Under the pieces are notes generated by a model that had not been told where the DNA came from, made no database searches, and saw only the letters and a program-made list of their open reading frames with translations. A program made the translations under genes and the position numbers. Shown one piece after another: positions 9,055-16,590 of a stretch of 34,161 nt of DNA. Within the stretch, counting starts at the first letter, position 1. The number at the start of each line of letters is the position of its first letter. This DNA comes from UBA7672 sp964529555 (lineage in GTDB: Bacteria; Pseudomonadota; Alphaproteobacteria; Caulobacterales; Hyphomonadaceae). The DNA lies in NCBI GenBank assembly GCA_964529555.1, contig CAZGWV010000030.1, positions 1-34,161 on the forward strand. The letters are read 5' to 3'.

Positions 9055-10184
9055 CAGTAGATCAGCTCCTCTTCGCCGCTGCCCTCGGCCAGCATGATCT
9101 CGCCGCGGTCAGCCAGGGCCTTGGCGACGACGACCATTTCCTGCTGGGCGCCTTCGACGTCCTTGAGCTTGACCGGCCCCATGGACGACATGTCGTCGCG
9201 CATGAGCTTCGCGGCGCGCTCGGACATGTTGGACATGAACAGGTTGCGCATTTCGTCGTTCGCGCCCTTGAGCGCGAGCGCCAGCTTGTCCTTGTCGATA
9301 TTGCGCAGCAGCGTCTGCACGCCGCCCGGATCGAGCTTGGAGAGATCCTCGAACACGAACATCAGCGAGCGGATGCGGTCTGCCGCGTCCTTGTTCTTGT
9401 CTTCCAGCAGCGTCATGAACCGGCCTTCGGTCTGCCGGTCGAAATTGTTGAAGATCGCCGCCATCTGCTCGTGGCTGTCGCGCTTGGATGTGCGGGCGAG
9501 GTTGGTCATAAACTCGGTGCGCAGCGTCGACTCGATCTTTTCGAGAATGTCGCGCTGCACCGGCTCCATGCGCAGCATGCGCTGGATGACTTCGAGCGCG
9601 AATTCGGGCGGCAGGGCGGTGAGCACGCGCGCCGAGTGATCCGTCTTGATCTTGGAAAGGATGACCGCGACCGTCTGCGGATATTCGTTCTTGAGATAGT
9701 TCGCGAGAACCTGCTCGTTCACGTTGGCGAGCTTGTCCCACATCGTGCGGCCGGCGGGGCCGCGCAGTTCTTCCATCAGCGCATCGACCTTGTCGCGCGG
9801 CAGGAATTGCAGCAGCAGGCGGTGCGTCTGGTCGTAGGAGCCCGTGACGGCGCCCGAACCGGAGAGGCGGTTCACGAAATCCTTGATGAGGTATTCGACC
9901 GTTTCGGCCTTCACCGGGCCGAGGTTCGACATGGCGGAGGAAATCTCGCGCAGTTCATCGTCGTCCATGCGATCCCAGATCGGCTTGGCTTCCTCGCCGA
10001 GCGCCAGCAGGAGGATCGCGGCCTTCTCCGAGCCGTGCATGTGCGAGACGGCCAGTACGGTATCGGCCAGCCGGCGGCCGGTGTCGTTGTGCGTGTCGTC
10101 CCGCGTGAGGCCGATCGCGGCCGGCGGCACGGCGGGCGCAACGTCCGGTTCAGCGGGTTTGGGAAGGGCTGCGGCCTTGCTCAT
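9054..10184 (-). CDS. fliG: Flagellar motor switch protein FliG
   Basis: This 376-residue rotor protein links the FliF ring to the FliM/FliN C-ring and interacts with the MotA stator to generate torque. The N, middle and C domains are visible: KAAILLLALGEE near residue 53, the EYPQT form of the EHPQT patch near 165, and charged torque-helix residues in the C domain (IDKDKLALALKGANDEM). It has about 45 extra N-terminal residues rich in Ala and Pro compared with E. coli FliG. The gene overlaps fliF by four bases (ATGA) and flbE by one, so the operon appears translationally coupled. Confidence 0.96.
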   Translation of the reverse strand: MSKAAALPKPAEPDVAPAVPPAAIGLTRDDTHNDTGRRLADTVLAVSHMHGSEKAAILLLALGEEAKPIWDRMDDDELREISSAMSNLGPVKAETVEYLIKDFVNRLSGSGAVTGSYDQTHRLLLQFLPRDKVDALMEELRGPAGRTMWDKLANVNEQVLANYLKNEYPQTVAVILSKIKTDHSARVLTALPPEFALEVIQRMLRMEPVQRDILEKIESTLRTEFMTNLARTSKRDSHEQMAAIFNNFDRQTEGRFMTLLEDKNKDAADRIRSLMFVFEDLSKLDPGGVQTLLRNIDKDKLALALKGANDEMRNLFMSNMSERAAKLMRDDMSSMGPVKLKDVEGAQQEMVVVAKALADRGEIMLAEGSGEEELIY

Positions 10185-11956
10185 GCTGCGCGATCCGACG
10201 GCTCTTCAGCCATCCACGAGCGGATGATCGCGATGGATTCATCCGGGTGGCTGGCGACGACTTCCGAAATCTTCTTGATCGACGAGGCTTTCACCTGGCC
10301 GGAAATCCGCGCCACATCGATGCCGGCGTCGAGACGTTCGGGCGTCGGGATGTCGAAGGTGATGGCCTTGCCATCCGGCAGGGTCACCGTCCGCGCCACG
10401 TCCTCCGTGGTGCTGTGGACCAGCTGCGTGTTGATCATGGCGGCCTGATGGGCGGCGATGGCCTTGGCGCGCTTGGCGCCTTTCAACGCAAGGATTTCAG
10501 GCGGCAGGTTGTCCGGCTCGGGCTTGCTCATCAGGCCGCTGACCAGCGGGCGCAGCACGAAGAACACCAGCGCCAGCGCCGTCAGGACGAGGGCGAGGAT
10601 TTCGCCGATACGGACGAGATCGAACTTGTCGAACTCGAACGCGCCGGGCGCTTCGCCGCCATCGAGCGAGGTGTCGGGGCGTGCGAAGGCGGTGCTTTCC
10701 ACCGTCACCACATCGCCACGCTGTTCGTTGAACAACACGGCCGATTTCACCAGCGCGGTAATCCGCGCGATCTCCGCCGGTGCGCGATCCTGCCACGTCG
10801 CGGGCGCGCCCTCGGCGCCGGGGACGCGGACCTGGTCGACCGCGACGGCGACCGAAAGACGCTGGATCGCGCCGCCTTCGATGATTTCCGTGCGGACCGT
10901 CTTGTCCATCTCGTAGTTGAGGGTTTCCTCGGTGCGGCTGGTCTGCGACTGGCTTTTCGGCTGCGGCGTTGCAACAGCGCCAGCGCCCGTGGGCACGTTG
11001 TTGGCGACGGTGGTTTCGTCGCCCGGCGCTGCGTCTTCACTGCGCGACGAATCTTCAACCGTGGTGGAGGAGCGAAGAACGCGGCTGTCGGGGTTGAACG
11101 TTTCGGAGCTTTGCGTGACCTTGTTGAAATCCGCTTCGATCGAGACGGTCACCTTCGCAGCGCCCGGCCCGGCGATGTTCTCGATGACGTCCAGCACCTT
11201 GCGGCGATAGCTGTCTTCCATGGCCGTGCGGCGTTCGTCGGCAGCCGATCCGCCGCCAAGGCCGGAGCCGCCAGAGCCATCGGTCGCGGCGGCGAGCAGG
11301 CGGCCGTCCGTGCTGGTGATGGTCACGGCTTCAACCGCAAGTCCCGGCACCTGCGAGGCGACGAGATTGCGGATCGCACGCACTTTTTCAGGCGGCAGGA
11401 CGCTGCCGGAAAGCTTGATGACGACGCCCGCCTTCGGCTTTTCCGAGTTCTGCTGGAACAGGGGGCGCTCGGGCACCGAGAGGTGAACCTTGGCCGATTG
11501 CACCATGTCGTAGGAGGAGATCGAGCGTTCCAGCTCGCCTTCCATGGCGCGGAGCTTCTTGATGTTGAGGATGAACTGCGTCTCGCCCAGCGCGTTCGAC
11601 TTGTCGAAGATTTCCCAGCCGATCGAGCCGCGCGTCGGCAGGCCCTGTTCGGACAGCATCATGCGGGCGTCTTCGACCTTCGCCGCATCGACGAAGATCG
11701 CCGAGCCGCCGCCTTCGAGCGAATAGGCGATGCCGGCGGTGTCCAGCCTGCCGCTGATTTCAGCGGCTTCCTCAAGCTCGAGACCCGAGAAAAGCAGCTT
11801 CTTACCGCTTTCCGCGCCCTGGAGCATGATGACGCCAAGGCCGCCGCCGACGAGGGCCACGACCACAAGGGCCGCCGCAATGCGCATGCGGCCCGAACGC
11901 GCGAGCTGCGCGATCAGTCCCTTGGACTCGGCGGATTCAGGTTCGGCCACGAACAC
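10181..11956 (-). CDS. fliF: Flagellar MS-ring protein FliF
   Basis: This 591-residue inner-membrane protein forms the MS ring, the platform for flagellar assembly. A transmembrane helix near residues 27-46 (IAAALVVVALVGGGLGVIML) precedes the ring-building motifs (KLLFSGLELEEAAEI, then YSLEGGGSAIFVDAAKVEDA). A second transmembrane helix (IGEILALVLTALALVFFVLRPLV) lies near residue 450, followed by the FliG-binding tail. The start is GTG: either 11956 or a second GTG two codons on at 11950. The latter has GGGG five bases upstream and may be the better choice. It heads the operon fliF-fliG-flbE-fliN-flbD. Two CtrA-like boxes lie 60-107 bp upstream, as expected for an early (class II) flagellar gene. 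Confidence 0.95.
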   Translation of the reverse strand: MFVAEPESAESKGLIAQLARSGRMRIAAALVVVALVGGGLGVIMLQGAESGKKLLFSGLELEEAAEISGRLDTAGIAYSLEGGGSAIFVDAAKVEDARMMLSEQGLPTRGSIGWEIFDKSNALGETQFILNIKKLRAMEGELERSISSYDMVQSAKVHLSVPERPLFQQNSEKPKAGVVIKLSGSVLPPEKVRAIRNLVASQVPGLAVEAVTITSTDGRLLAAATDGSGGSGLGGGSAADERRTAMEDSYRRKVLDVIENIAGPGAAKVTVSIEADFNKVTQSSETFNPDSRVLRSSTTVEDSSRSEDAAPGDETTVANNVPTGAGAVATPQPKSQSQTSRTEETLNYEMDKTVRTEIIEGGAIQRLSVAVAVDQVRVPGAEGAPATWQDRAPAEIARITALVKSAVLFNEQRGDVVTVESTAFARPDTSLDGGEAPGAFEFDKFDLVRIGEILALVLTALALVFFVLRPLVSGLMSKPEPDNLPPEILALKGAKRAKAIAAHQAAMINTQLVHSTTEDVARTVTLPDGKAITFDIPTPERLDAGIDVARISGQVKASSIKKISEVVASHPDESIAIIRSWMAEEPSDRAA

Positions 11957-12015
11957 CCCGGAAAAAACTGCCTGCGTCGCGAAGCACGACTAGGCAGGAA
12001 TTTCCGGGTGCGTGG

Positions 12016-12063
12016 TAAACGCGGTGTTAAGGACGCGAAAACAGAGTGTTAGCGAAACCTTAA
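12016..12063 (-). promoter_or_regulatory. Two candidate CtrA boxes upstream of the fliF operon
   Basis: The CtrA consensus is TTAA-N7-TTAA. On the minus strand 12049-12063 reads TTAA-N7-CTAA and 12016-12030 reads TTAA-N7-TTTA, each one base from consensus with exact seven-base spacing. Their starts are 33 bp apart, about three helical turns. They stand 60-107 bp upstream of the fliF start, and the Caulobacter fliF promoter is a known CtrA target. CtrA itself is not encoded here. Confidence 0.65.
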
Positions 12064-12071
12064 AAGCGAGA

Positions 12072-12107
12072 CGCCGCCGCCGGGCTCCCTGGAGCCCCGC
12101 GACGGCG
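12072..12107 (-). terminator. GC-rich hairpin downstream of sciP
   Basis: A seven-base perfect stem GGGCTCC/GGAGCCC (12082-12088 and 12091-12097), extended by further GC pairing, lies 24 bp beyond the sciP stop. Reading leftward, a short T-run (CGCTTTTAAGG) follows. It would separate sciP transcription from the fliF promoter. The T-run is short, so termination may be partial. Confidence 0.5.
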
Positions 12108-12130
12108 CAGACAGTCTCGCAAAGTGCGGT

Positions 12131-12400
12131 CTAGCGATAGTTTTGCAGGCGTGTCGTGCGAAGGCCCTTGACGCCGTGGCGCTCGTAGAGGCGCTCCCAT
12201 CCGCTGAATTCTTCCTTGGAGATTTCATAGCGGTCGCACGCATCGTCGGACGTGAGGAGACCGCCGTGGACGGCGGCGACCACTTCCGCCTTGCGGCGCG
12301 TGACCCAACGCTGGATCCCCGGAGGGGGAAGGTCAGCGAGCGTGATGTGACGTCCGTCTGGCCCCACGACGGCCTGGCCTGGTTCGGCATGGCTCAGCAT
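12131..12400 (-). CDS. sciP: SciP-type CtrA-inhibitory regulator (DUF1153)
   Basis: This 89-residue protein belongs to DUF1153, whose Caulobacter member SciP binds CtrA and DNA to repress CtrA-activated genes, including early flagellar genes. The family core is evident: VVGPDGRHITLADLPPPG, then RWVTRRKAEVVAAV, followed by a helix-turn-helix with LTSDDACDRYEISKEEFSGW and the terminal GLRTTRLQNYR. The ATG at 12400 is preferred over an in-frame GTG-type extension to 12439 because AGGGAG lies eight bases upstream and the protein then starts at the conserved region. It is placed between the hook operon and the fliF operon, similar to the Caulobacter order. The 234 bp upstream, to the flgE stop, hold no gene and no clear promoter. 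Confidence 0.9.
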   Translation of the reverse strand: MLSHAEPGQAVVGPDGRHITLADLPPPGIQRWVTRRKAEVVAAVHGGLLTSDDACDRYEISKEEFSGWERLYERHGVKGLRTTRLQNYR

Positions 12401-12633
12401 GGATTGCTCCCTGTTCTGCTCGTTCTGTACAGGGACCATACGCGCCGCCGTTTAAGGCGGGGCTCGCGGCGGCTGTTCGCTTTTCCGCAAAATTTCATGG
12501 AAGTGACGCGGGCCCGGAAACCAAGATTGCTGCGATGGACGGCACGGAAAGAGGGCATGTCCCCCGGAGGCATGGCATTTTGCATCGCGCTTCCGGGTTC
12601 CATGAATTTACGTTTCAGACGTGAGGGAACCGA

Positions 12634-13998
12634 TTAGCGTTTCAGCCTGATGAGTTCGTCGAGCATTTCGTCGGCGGTCGTGATGATTTTCGACGATGCC
12701 GAGTAGGCGCGCTGCGTCATAATCAGGTTCGAAAACTCTTCGGCGAGATCGACCGTGGAACTTTCAAGCGCGCGCGACTTGATGAGGCCCGCGCCGCCAA
12801 CGCCTGCACCGCGCATGGAGAGCGCACCCGCATCCGGGCCCAGGCGGTAGACGCCGCCCTGTTCGGACAGCAGGCCATCGGCGTTGCCGAAGGTCGCCAG
12901 CGGAATCTGGTAGATGCGGCGGGTGAGGCCGTTGGTGAAGATGGCGGTGACGTAACCATCGTCATCGACATCGACGGACGCCAGCGAGCCGAACGGCGTG
13001 CCGTCGATCTGCGAGGTGCCGAGCACGGACGGCGAGTCGTAATTGGTGAGACCGCCCGGCGCGCCGGGGCCGCCCATGTCGAGCGAGATGGTCTGCGTGG
13101 CGAGACCGAGCGAGGGGTCCCACTCGGTGCCGCCGGCGCCGGCCTGGCCGATGGTGAGGTTCAGCGGCAGGGTCGAGTTCGCCGCGTCGAGCTGGCCGAA
13201 CGGGGTGAACCGCACGATGCCGGTCGCGAGCTGTCCGTCCACGAACGGGGCCGCGTCCACGACCTGGTCTTCCGGCAGGTGAACCTCGGCATGCCAGGCG
13301 TTCGGGCCCTGCTTCAGGAAGGAGAAGGTGAGGGTGTGGAGGCCGCCCTGGCTGTCATAGACCTGGATCGGAATCTGGAAGTCCGGCGTCACGGCGCCTG
13401 ACGCCATGTTGTTCGCCGGATCGGTCGGGTCATAGGTCGCGGCGGCGGCAGACACCTCGCGCGAGGACTGCAGGTTGGCCGACAGCGACAGGCGCGAAGT
13501 GGCTTCCGCGCCGCCCGCGATGCCCGACACGCGGATCGGCTCCAGAGCATTGAGATCGGTCGGGTTGGCGTTCACGACGCCCGCCGAATCCACCGGCCAG
13601 CCCTGGAGATAGTAACCTGCTGCGTTCTGCAGATAGCCGTCCGCATCCGGCGTGAACTGCCCTGCGCGCGTATAGTAGTACGGGTCGCGCGAGGTGGCGT
13701 CGTCGCTGCGTCCGCGCACGACGAACATGCCGTCGCCCGAAACCGCAAGGTGCGTCGAGACGGAGGAGGCGACCGTCGAGCCCTGCTCGGTCATAATCGC
13801 GCTGGCGCGCGAGATCGTGCCGCCGGCGCTGTAGGTCGTCGCGCGGTTCTGCGACGTCAGCAGTGCGGTGAAGTCATTGCGCAGGCGCTTGAAGCCGACC
13901 GTGTTGACGTTGGCGATGTTGTCCGAGATCGCCGCGAGAGCGCTGGCGTTGGCGCGCATGCCGGAGGCGCCGGCAAGCATGGCGGAATTGATACTCAT
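12634..13998 (-). CDS. flgE: Flagellar hook protein FlgE
   Basis: This 454-residue exported protein polymerises into the hook, the universal joint between rod and filament. The N-terminal D0 rod-type motif (MSINSAMLAGASGMRANASA, then ISDNIANVNTVGFKRLRNDF) and the C-terminal coiled helix (LIMTQRAYSASSKIITTADE) frame a variable centre, the standard axial-protein design. The ATG at 13998 starts directly at the D0 motif; an extension to 14031 is rejected because it adds non-conserved residues. It is the last gene of fliK-flgD-flgE, 111 bp after flgD. There is no cleavable signal peptide; export is by the flagellar apparatus. Confidence 0.95.
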   Translation of the reverse strand: MSINSAMLAGASGMRANASALAAISDNIANVNTVGFKRLRNDFTALLTSQNRATTYSAGGTISRASAIMTEQGSTVASSVSTHLAVSGDGMFVVRGRSDDATSRDPYYYTRAGQFTPDADGYLQNAAGYYLQGWPVDSAGVVNANPTDLNALEPIRVSGIAGGAEATSRLSLSANLQSSREVSAAAATYDPTDPANNMASGAVTPDFQIPIQVYDSQGGLHTLTFSFLKQGPNAWHAEVHLPEDQVVDAAPFVDGQLATGIVRFTPFGQLDAANSTLPLNLTIGQAGAGGTEWDPSLGLATQTISLDMGGPGAPGGLTNYDSPSVLGTSQIDGTPFGSLASVDVDDDGYVTAIFTNGLTRRIYQIPLATFGNADGLLSEQGGVYRLGPDAGALSMRGAGVGGAGLIKSRALESSTVDLAEEFSNLIMTQRAYSASSKIITTADEMLDELIRLKR

Positions 13999-14050
13999 GG
14001 TCGAAGCTCCCAATATGCCCTGCGGGGGCACGGTCGGTTGTGGGTCGGTT

Positions 14051-14085
14051 GGCCGCTTTGCGGCCGGACGGCGCGCTTCTGCGCC
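14051..14085 (-). other. Two hairpins between flgD and flgE
   Basis: GGCCGC-TTT-GCGGCC (14051-14065) and GGCGC-N6-GCGCC (14070-14085) lie back to back in the 111-bp gap between flgD and flgE, with no T-run. They could slow transcription or stabilise the flgE message, adjusting the amount of hook protein relative to FlgD. This role is inferred only. Confidence 0.4.
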
Positions 14086-14109
14086 GGGAGTCGGTTCGGC
14101 CTGGCGCGC

Positions 14110-14787
14110 CTACTGGCGCATCAGCCGTTTGATGTCCGAATAGGCGAACACGCCGGTCGGCGTGGTCAGTGCGGGTTCGCCATAGGTGAGGTCGACGCCC
14201 GTAATGGTCGTCACCAGGGAGTGCAGCGGCTTGATCGCAACGGTGTTGGCGTCTTCGGCGACCACATTGATCCAGTAGGGGTCGTTCGTCTTGGCCGTGC
14301 CGCCGTCATTGAGTTCGCCATCCCAGGCAAAATCGTGCGGGCCGGCTTTCAGGTCGTCGCCGGTCGCCGTTTTCGAATAGAGCACCTTGCCGCTCGCATC
14401 GGTGACCGTGATCGTCGCCTTCGCTGCGTCGGATGGCAGGGTGTAGCGCCAGTTGACCGGGTCGCCGGTGTACTGCGCGCCGGCGCTGTCGATCTCGGCC
14501 TGCTGGCCCAGATATCCCGACAACGATGCGCCCGCGTTCGAATTGGTGACCCGGATCAGCGTTTCGAGCTGGCTGTTGACGCGGATCTGCTGCTCGACGC
14601 CGGAGAACTGCACCAGCTGTTCGGTGAACTGGCTGGAGTCCATCGGTTCGAGCGGATCCTGGTTCTGGATCTGCGCCGTGAGGATGGTGAGAAAGGTGTC
14701 GAAATTGTCCGACAGGCTCGCCTGCGCGTTGGCGGCGTTGGTCGCGGGGGTCTGCGAGACCGGAACGAAGGAAATTGTGTCTGTCAT
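14110..14787 (-). CDS. flgD: Flagellar hook assembly scaffold FlgD
   Basis: This 225-residue protein forms the temporary hook cap that lets FlgE subunits polymerise. The conserved N-terminal part with FDTFLTILTAQIQNQDPLEP and MDSSQFTEQLVQFSGVEQQ is plain, followed by Fn3/Tudor-like beta domains (residues about 90-200) with DLKAGPHDFAWDGELNDGG. The length is normal. It begins 11 bp after the fliK stop, so it is cotranscribed with fliK. The likely promoter is the sigma-54 element upstream of fliK. Confidence 0.93.
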   Translation of the reverse strand: MTDTISFVPVSQTPATNAANAQASLSDNFDTFLTILTAQIQNQDPLEPMDSSQFTEQLVQFSGVEQQIRVNSQLETLIRVTNSNAGASLSGYLGQQAEIDSAGAQYTGDPVNWRYTLPSDAAKATITVTDASGKVLYSKTATGDDLKAGPHDFAWDGELNDGGTAKTNDPYWINVVAEDANTVAIKPLHSLVTTITGVDLTYGEPALTTPTGVFAYSDIKRLMRQ

Positions 14788-14798
14788 GCGATGTTCCT

Positions 14799-16127
14799 TC
14801 AGGCCACCAGATCGAGCCGCGACGGCCGCCAGGGGGGTGCGGCGGGCTTAGCTGCGGCTTCTGCCGAAGGGGTCTCGGTTTCAAAACTGCGCCATACGTT
14901 CGGCGCGGCAGACGAACGGCTCTCGGTCTCGCCATTGGATGCGTTGCGGCTGGAGTCGTTGGCCAGTTCGAACTTCACGCCGCCATCCGCGAGATCGATG
15001 CCGGCATCCGCGAGCGCACGTTCCAGCGCGCGGTGGCCGCGCATCAGGTCGTTGAGCGCGGCGCTGTCGTGAGCGGCGAGTACGGCATGCACTTTCCTGT
15101 CGGCGCCGACTTCGATGCGGACATCGACGCGGCCCAGCTCGGCCGGGTCGAGACGGATTTCGAAGCGCTGGGCGCGTCCGTCAAAGCGCTCGATCATGCG
15201 GGTGTAGACCTGCACGGTGGCGGCGGGAGCTGCGGCTTGAGCCGTGATGTTGGCGGCGGAAGCGCGCGTTGTGTCGTGCGGCGTTGATGTGGCGGTCAGC
15301 GCAGCGTCGATGGTGGTTGCGGCTTTGCCCTGGGTCGCAGCCGGATCGGCAGCGGCGGCCTGCAGGTCGGGCGTAGCAGCGGCGGCGGCAGATACCGTTG
15401 AGCCGGCGTTCGTGGCGCCGGCAGGCGAGGCGATAGTGGTGCTGGCCGAGGCCTTGGCGGGCGTCTGGCTGTTCGTGGCGGTGGGAGCCGCAGCATCGGC
15501 GTCTTCGGCGCCTGCCTCTATCGTCGCGTCGCCTTCAGCCGTCATCCCGGCATCAGTCGTGGCCGTGGTGACGGGCGCGGTGATTGCAGCGGCGGCGGTG
15601 GCGGTTGCGGCGGGGCTCGGACTGGCGGGCGTTCCCGCGACAATTCCAGCGGTGGCGGCGCCAGCGGGAGAGGCGGCGCCCGGCGTCTGACCGGCGCCTT
15701 CCATAGCTTCGCCAGCCGGGATGGCCGCGTCGCCGGTTTCGGCGTCTACGACAAGCGCGGTTCCATCGAGCGTCAGGGTCGGGGCGCCAGTGGTTGCCGC
15801 TGTGGCAGCGGGGGCTGCGCCAGCTAGAACGGCTTGCGATGCGTCCGTGGCGACTGCGCCTGCTTCCGTCTCTGCGGTGACGGCGCCGTCTTTGCCGGTT
15901 GCAGCGGCGATGAGCTTGGTGAGATGTGTCCGGGCCGTTGCGCCGGTAGTCGCAGTCGCCTGTGCGGTATCGACCGTCTGGCTTTCGGTCGTGGCGGCAA
16001 GGACGGTGGCGAAGGTTGGCTGGCCGTTGTCAGCGTCGCCCGTGGCCTGCACGCGCTGCTTGCCGGCGGCGGCATTCGCGATGCTGCCGGCCGGCGAGTT
16101 GGAGAGCAGGGCTGCGGTCGTGGTCAA
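14799..16127 (-). CDS. fliK: Flagellar hook-length control protein FliK
   Basis: This 442-residue protein is the secreted ruler that sets hook length and switches export to filament substrates. The C-terminal Flg_hook domain is recognisable (RFEIRLDPAELGRVDVRIEV, then AVLAAHDSAALNDLMRGHRALERAL). Residues about 20-290 are a low-complexity Ala/Thr/Pro-rich ruler region with no conserved motif. The start is taken as TTG at 16127, with GAGG six bases upstream. The longer frame to 16397 would run across the sigma-54 promoter at 16194 and is rejected. It heads the fliK-flgD-flgE operon. The exact start is less certain than the family. Confidence 0.85.
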   Translation of the reverse strand: MTTTAALLSNSPAGSIANAAAGKQRVQATGDADNGQPTFATVLAATTESQTVDTAQATATTGATARTHLTKLIAAATGKDGAVTAETEAGAVATDASQAVLAGAAPAATAATTGAPTLTLDGTALVVDAETGDAAIPAGEAMEGAGQTPGAASPAGAATAGIVAGTPASPSPAATATAAAAITAPVTTATTDAGMTAEGDATIEAGAEDADAAAPTATNSQTPAKASASTTIASPAGATNAGSTVSAAAAATPDLQAAAADPAATQGKAATTIDAALTATSTPHDTTRASAANITAQAAAPAATVQVYTRMIERFDGRAQRFEIRLDPAELGRVDVRIEVGADRKVHAVLAAHDSAALNDLMRGHRALERALADAGIDLADGGVKFELANDSSRNASNGETESRSSAAPNVWRSFETETPSAEAAAKPAAPPWRPSRLDLVA

Positions 16128-16193
16128 GCAACGCCTCGGACAGAACTGGTCGCGTTCGCCGCTCCGATCGGTGCGACGAACATGCGTAAGTCC

Positions 16194-16209
16194 TGCAACG
16201 CGCGAGCCA
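16194..16209 (-). promoter_or_regulatory. Sigma-54 (-24/-12) promoter for fliK-flgD-flgE
   Basis: Read leftward, the sequence is TGGCTCG-CGCG-TTGCA, one mismatch from TGGCACG-N4-TTGCA with the required ten bases between GG and GC. Transcription would begin near 16183, about 56 bases before the TTG start of fliK. In Caulobacter the hook genes depend on sigma-54 and FlbD, encoded nearby at 6677-8047. Confidence 0.8.
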
Positions 16210-16284
16210 TTAACGTTTGCTGCAGAATGCACCCGGAAATCGGGGGTTATGTCGTTAACACCGGGCGCGCGAAGCGGCCCCACA

Positions 16285-16435
16285 CGGCAAGTCTGGCTGG
16301 GCAGCCCTGCAGAATCTGCCGTGTCGGCAAGGCGCGCTGCGGATCGTTCGGACGCCGCCAAACCGCGCCTGCAGAGGAAACCATGACTGGCCCGCAACTT
16401 GCGTGGTTAACGGCAACGTTACGGCCAGCTTGCCG
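16285..16435. promoter_or_regulatory. Cluster of CGGCAA motifs, candidate FlbD enhancer sites
   Basis: The hexamer CGGCAA occurs at 16285-16290, 16325-16330 and 16411-16416, and inverted (TTGCCG) at 16430-16435. The first two are 40 bp apart and the last two face each other. A perfect palindrome TAACG-GCAA-CGTTA overlaps the third (16408-16421). The cluster lies between, and next to, the two divergent sigma-54 promoters, where an enhancer-binding protein should act. Assignment to FlbD is inferred from location. Confidence 0.45.
16388..16403 (+). promoter_or_regulatory. Sigma-54 (-24/-12) promoter for flgK-flgL
   Basis: The sequence TGGCCCG-CAAC-TTGCG has the -24 GG and -12 GC ten bases apart and one clear mismatch (C for A) in the -24 box. 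Transcription would start near 16414, leaving a long leader of about 175 bases before flgK. It is divergent from the fliK promoter 180 bp away. Confidence 0.72.
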
Positions 16436-16590
16436 GGACGTTCCGGGGCAGAAGCTCCCTTCGCGCAGGTTTCGCGAATGTATTCAGGAAGATGGAACGA
16501 AGCCGGTGAAGGCTGGTCGTGTTGCAACGGTCAGGCAGTTTGCGCCCATTGGGCAATTCCTGCCGGGTCGATTGAAGCCGGAGTTGCGCC

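Noticed and set aside
10247..12052. 601-codon plus-strand open frame opposite fliF
   Set aside because: It is antisense to an unmistakable FliF and extends through the CtrA-box region; its composition is typical of GC-driven shadow frames.
12596..12631. GGTTCC/GGAACC stem after flgE as a terminator
   Set aside because: The loop is about 24 bases, the stem only six pairs and no T-run follows, so it is not reported as a terminator.
16128..16397. N-terminal extension of fliK up to 16397
   Set aside because: The added residues are not conserved and would cross the sigma-54 promoter at 16194-16209; the TTG at 16127 has a good GAGG signal.
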